Source of the DNA: G021776435 sp046756245
GTDB taxonomy: Bacteria; Pseudomonadota; Alphaproteobacteria; Caulobacterales; Parvularculaceae
Assembly: GCA_046756245.1 (NCBI GenBank)
Contig: JBHHVZ010000026.1
Location: 1-31,709, forward strand
DNA length: 31,709 bases
Direction: 5' to 3'
Positions 31,709 to 31,709 of the stretch are shown here, one piece after another. A program made the translations under genes and the position numbers. The first letter of the stretch is position 1. Each line of letters opens with the position of its first letter. The notes below the pieces were generated by a model. It saw only the letters and a list, made by a program, of their open reading frames with translations, searched no databases and was not told the origin of the DNA.

Positions 31709-31709
31709 G

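Larger units (their letters stand above)
28388..31709. mobile_element. Left end of an integrated serine-recombinase/Rep element (incomplete)
   Basis: Next to the tRNA gene, three overlapping minus-strand genes (replication initiator, 66-residue protein, serine recombinase) and an AT-richer repeat tract form a compact plasmid-like module that differs from the housekeeping genes to the left. It lies on the 3' side of a tRNA, the usual entry point for integrative elements. No transfer, relaxase, cargo or phage structural gene is seen inside the window. The right boundary is beyond 31709, unless it falls near the terminal inverted repeat. Confidence 0.7.
31320..31709. other. Gene-free 390-base tract upstream of rep, candidate origin region
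   Basis: No credible gene; a 62-codon frame at 31462-31650 has no family resemblance. The tract is AT-richer than the chromosome to the left and is packed with repeats: C-rich 11-mers at 31399-31431, GGGGTAT-type inverted counterparts near 31356-31366, TTTTGCG-type direct repeats at 31575 and 31630, and a terminal inverted repeat at 31659-31702. This is where a rep promoter, Rep binding sites and a nick site would be expected. Confidence 0.5.

Noticed and set aside
31209..31709. Right attachment site within the window
   Set aside because: No second copy of the tRNA-Arg 3' sequence was found to the right of the tRNA, so the element must extend past the window.

Overview
The window reads as a chromosomal segment of a high-G+C alphaproteobacterium. 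This is inferred from gene order (rpmH-rnpA-yidC-engB), the codon bias and the protein types. A lineage near Hyphomonadaceae or Parvularculaceae is a guess only. About 28 kb is ordinary chromosome. The last 3.3 kb is the left end of an integrated mobile element that runs off the window.

Layout. 1-3509 (+): leucine/isovalerate catabolism, with the tail of an enoyl-CoA hydratase, the biotin subunit of methylcrotonyl-CoA carboxylase, a small cupin and HMG-CoA lyase, all tightly packed or overlapping. 3644-6019 (-): a metallopeptidase-like lipoprotein and an unknown exported protein. 6182-9389 (+): a lytic murein transglycosylase and the tRNA-modification enzyme MnmC. 9457-12533 (+): cystathionine beta-synthase, an ArsC/Spx-like protein and a cystathionine gamma-lyase/synthase, which together suggest reverse transsulfuration from homocysteine to cysteine. 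12617-17036 (+): a large secreted M14-type peptidase and an alanine/glycine:cation symporter. 17140-21204 (-): the housekeeping run rpmH, rnpA, yidC, engB and xerC. 21525-25369 (+): a TVP38/TMEM64 membrane protein, a flavin disulfide-reductase-like enzyme and a sensor histidine kinase. 25386-28259: divergent gamma-glutamyltransferase (-) and P1-family peptidase (+), both self-processing N-terminal-nucleophile hydrolases.

A tRNA-Arg(ACG) gene at 28356-28432 marks the junction with the mobile element. A serine recombinase on the minus strand runs into the tRNA: its last 14 codons and its stop are the antisense of the tRNA 3' half. Upstream of it, in one overlapping minus-strand set, are a 66-residue unknown protein and a rolling-circle-type replication initiator. 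Ahead of the initiator is an AT-richer gene-free tract with 11-bp C-rich tandem repeats, which is a candidate origin. The right end of the element is not in the window.

Two convergent gene junctions (about 3506-3640 and 17034-17172) carry the same kind of structure: arrays of a degenerate GTGAATG-type heptamer in inverted orientation around a unique core. At the second site the array supplies the stop codon and last codons of xerC. The best candidates for something undescribed are this repeat family and the tRNA-targeted serine-recombinase/Rep element. No CRISPR array, rRNA or recognisable insertion sequence was seen.
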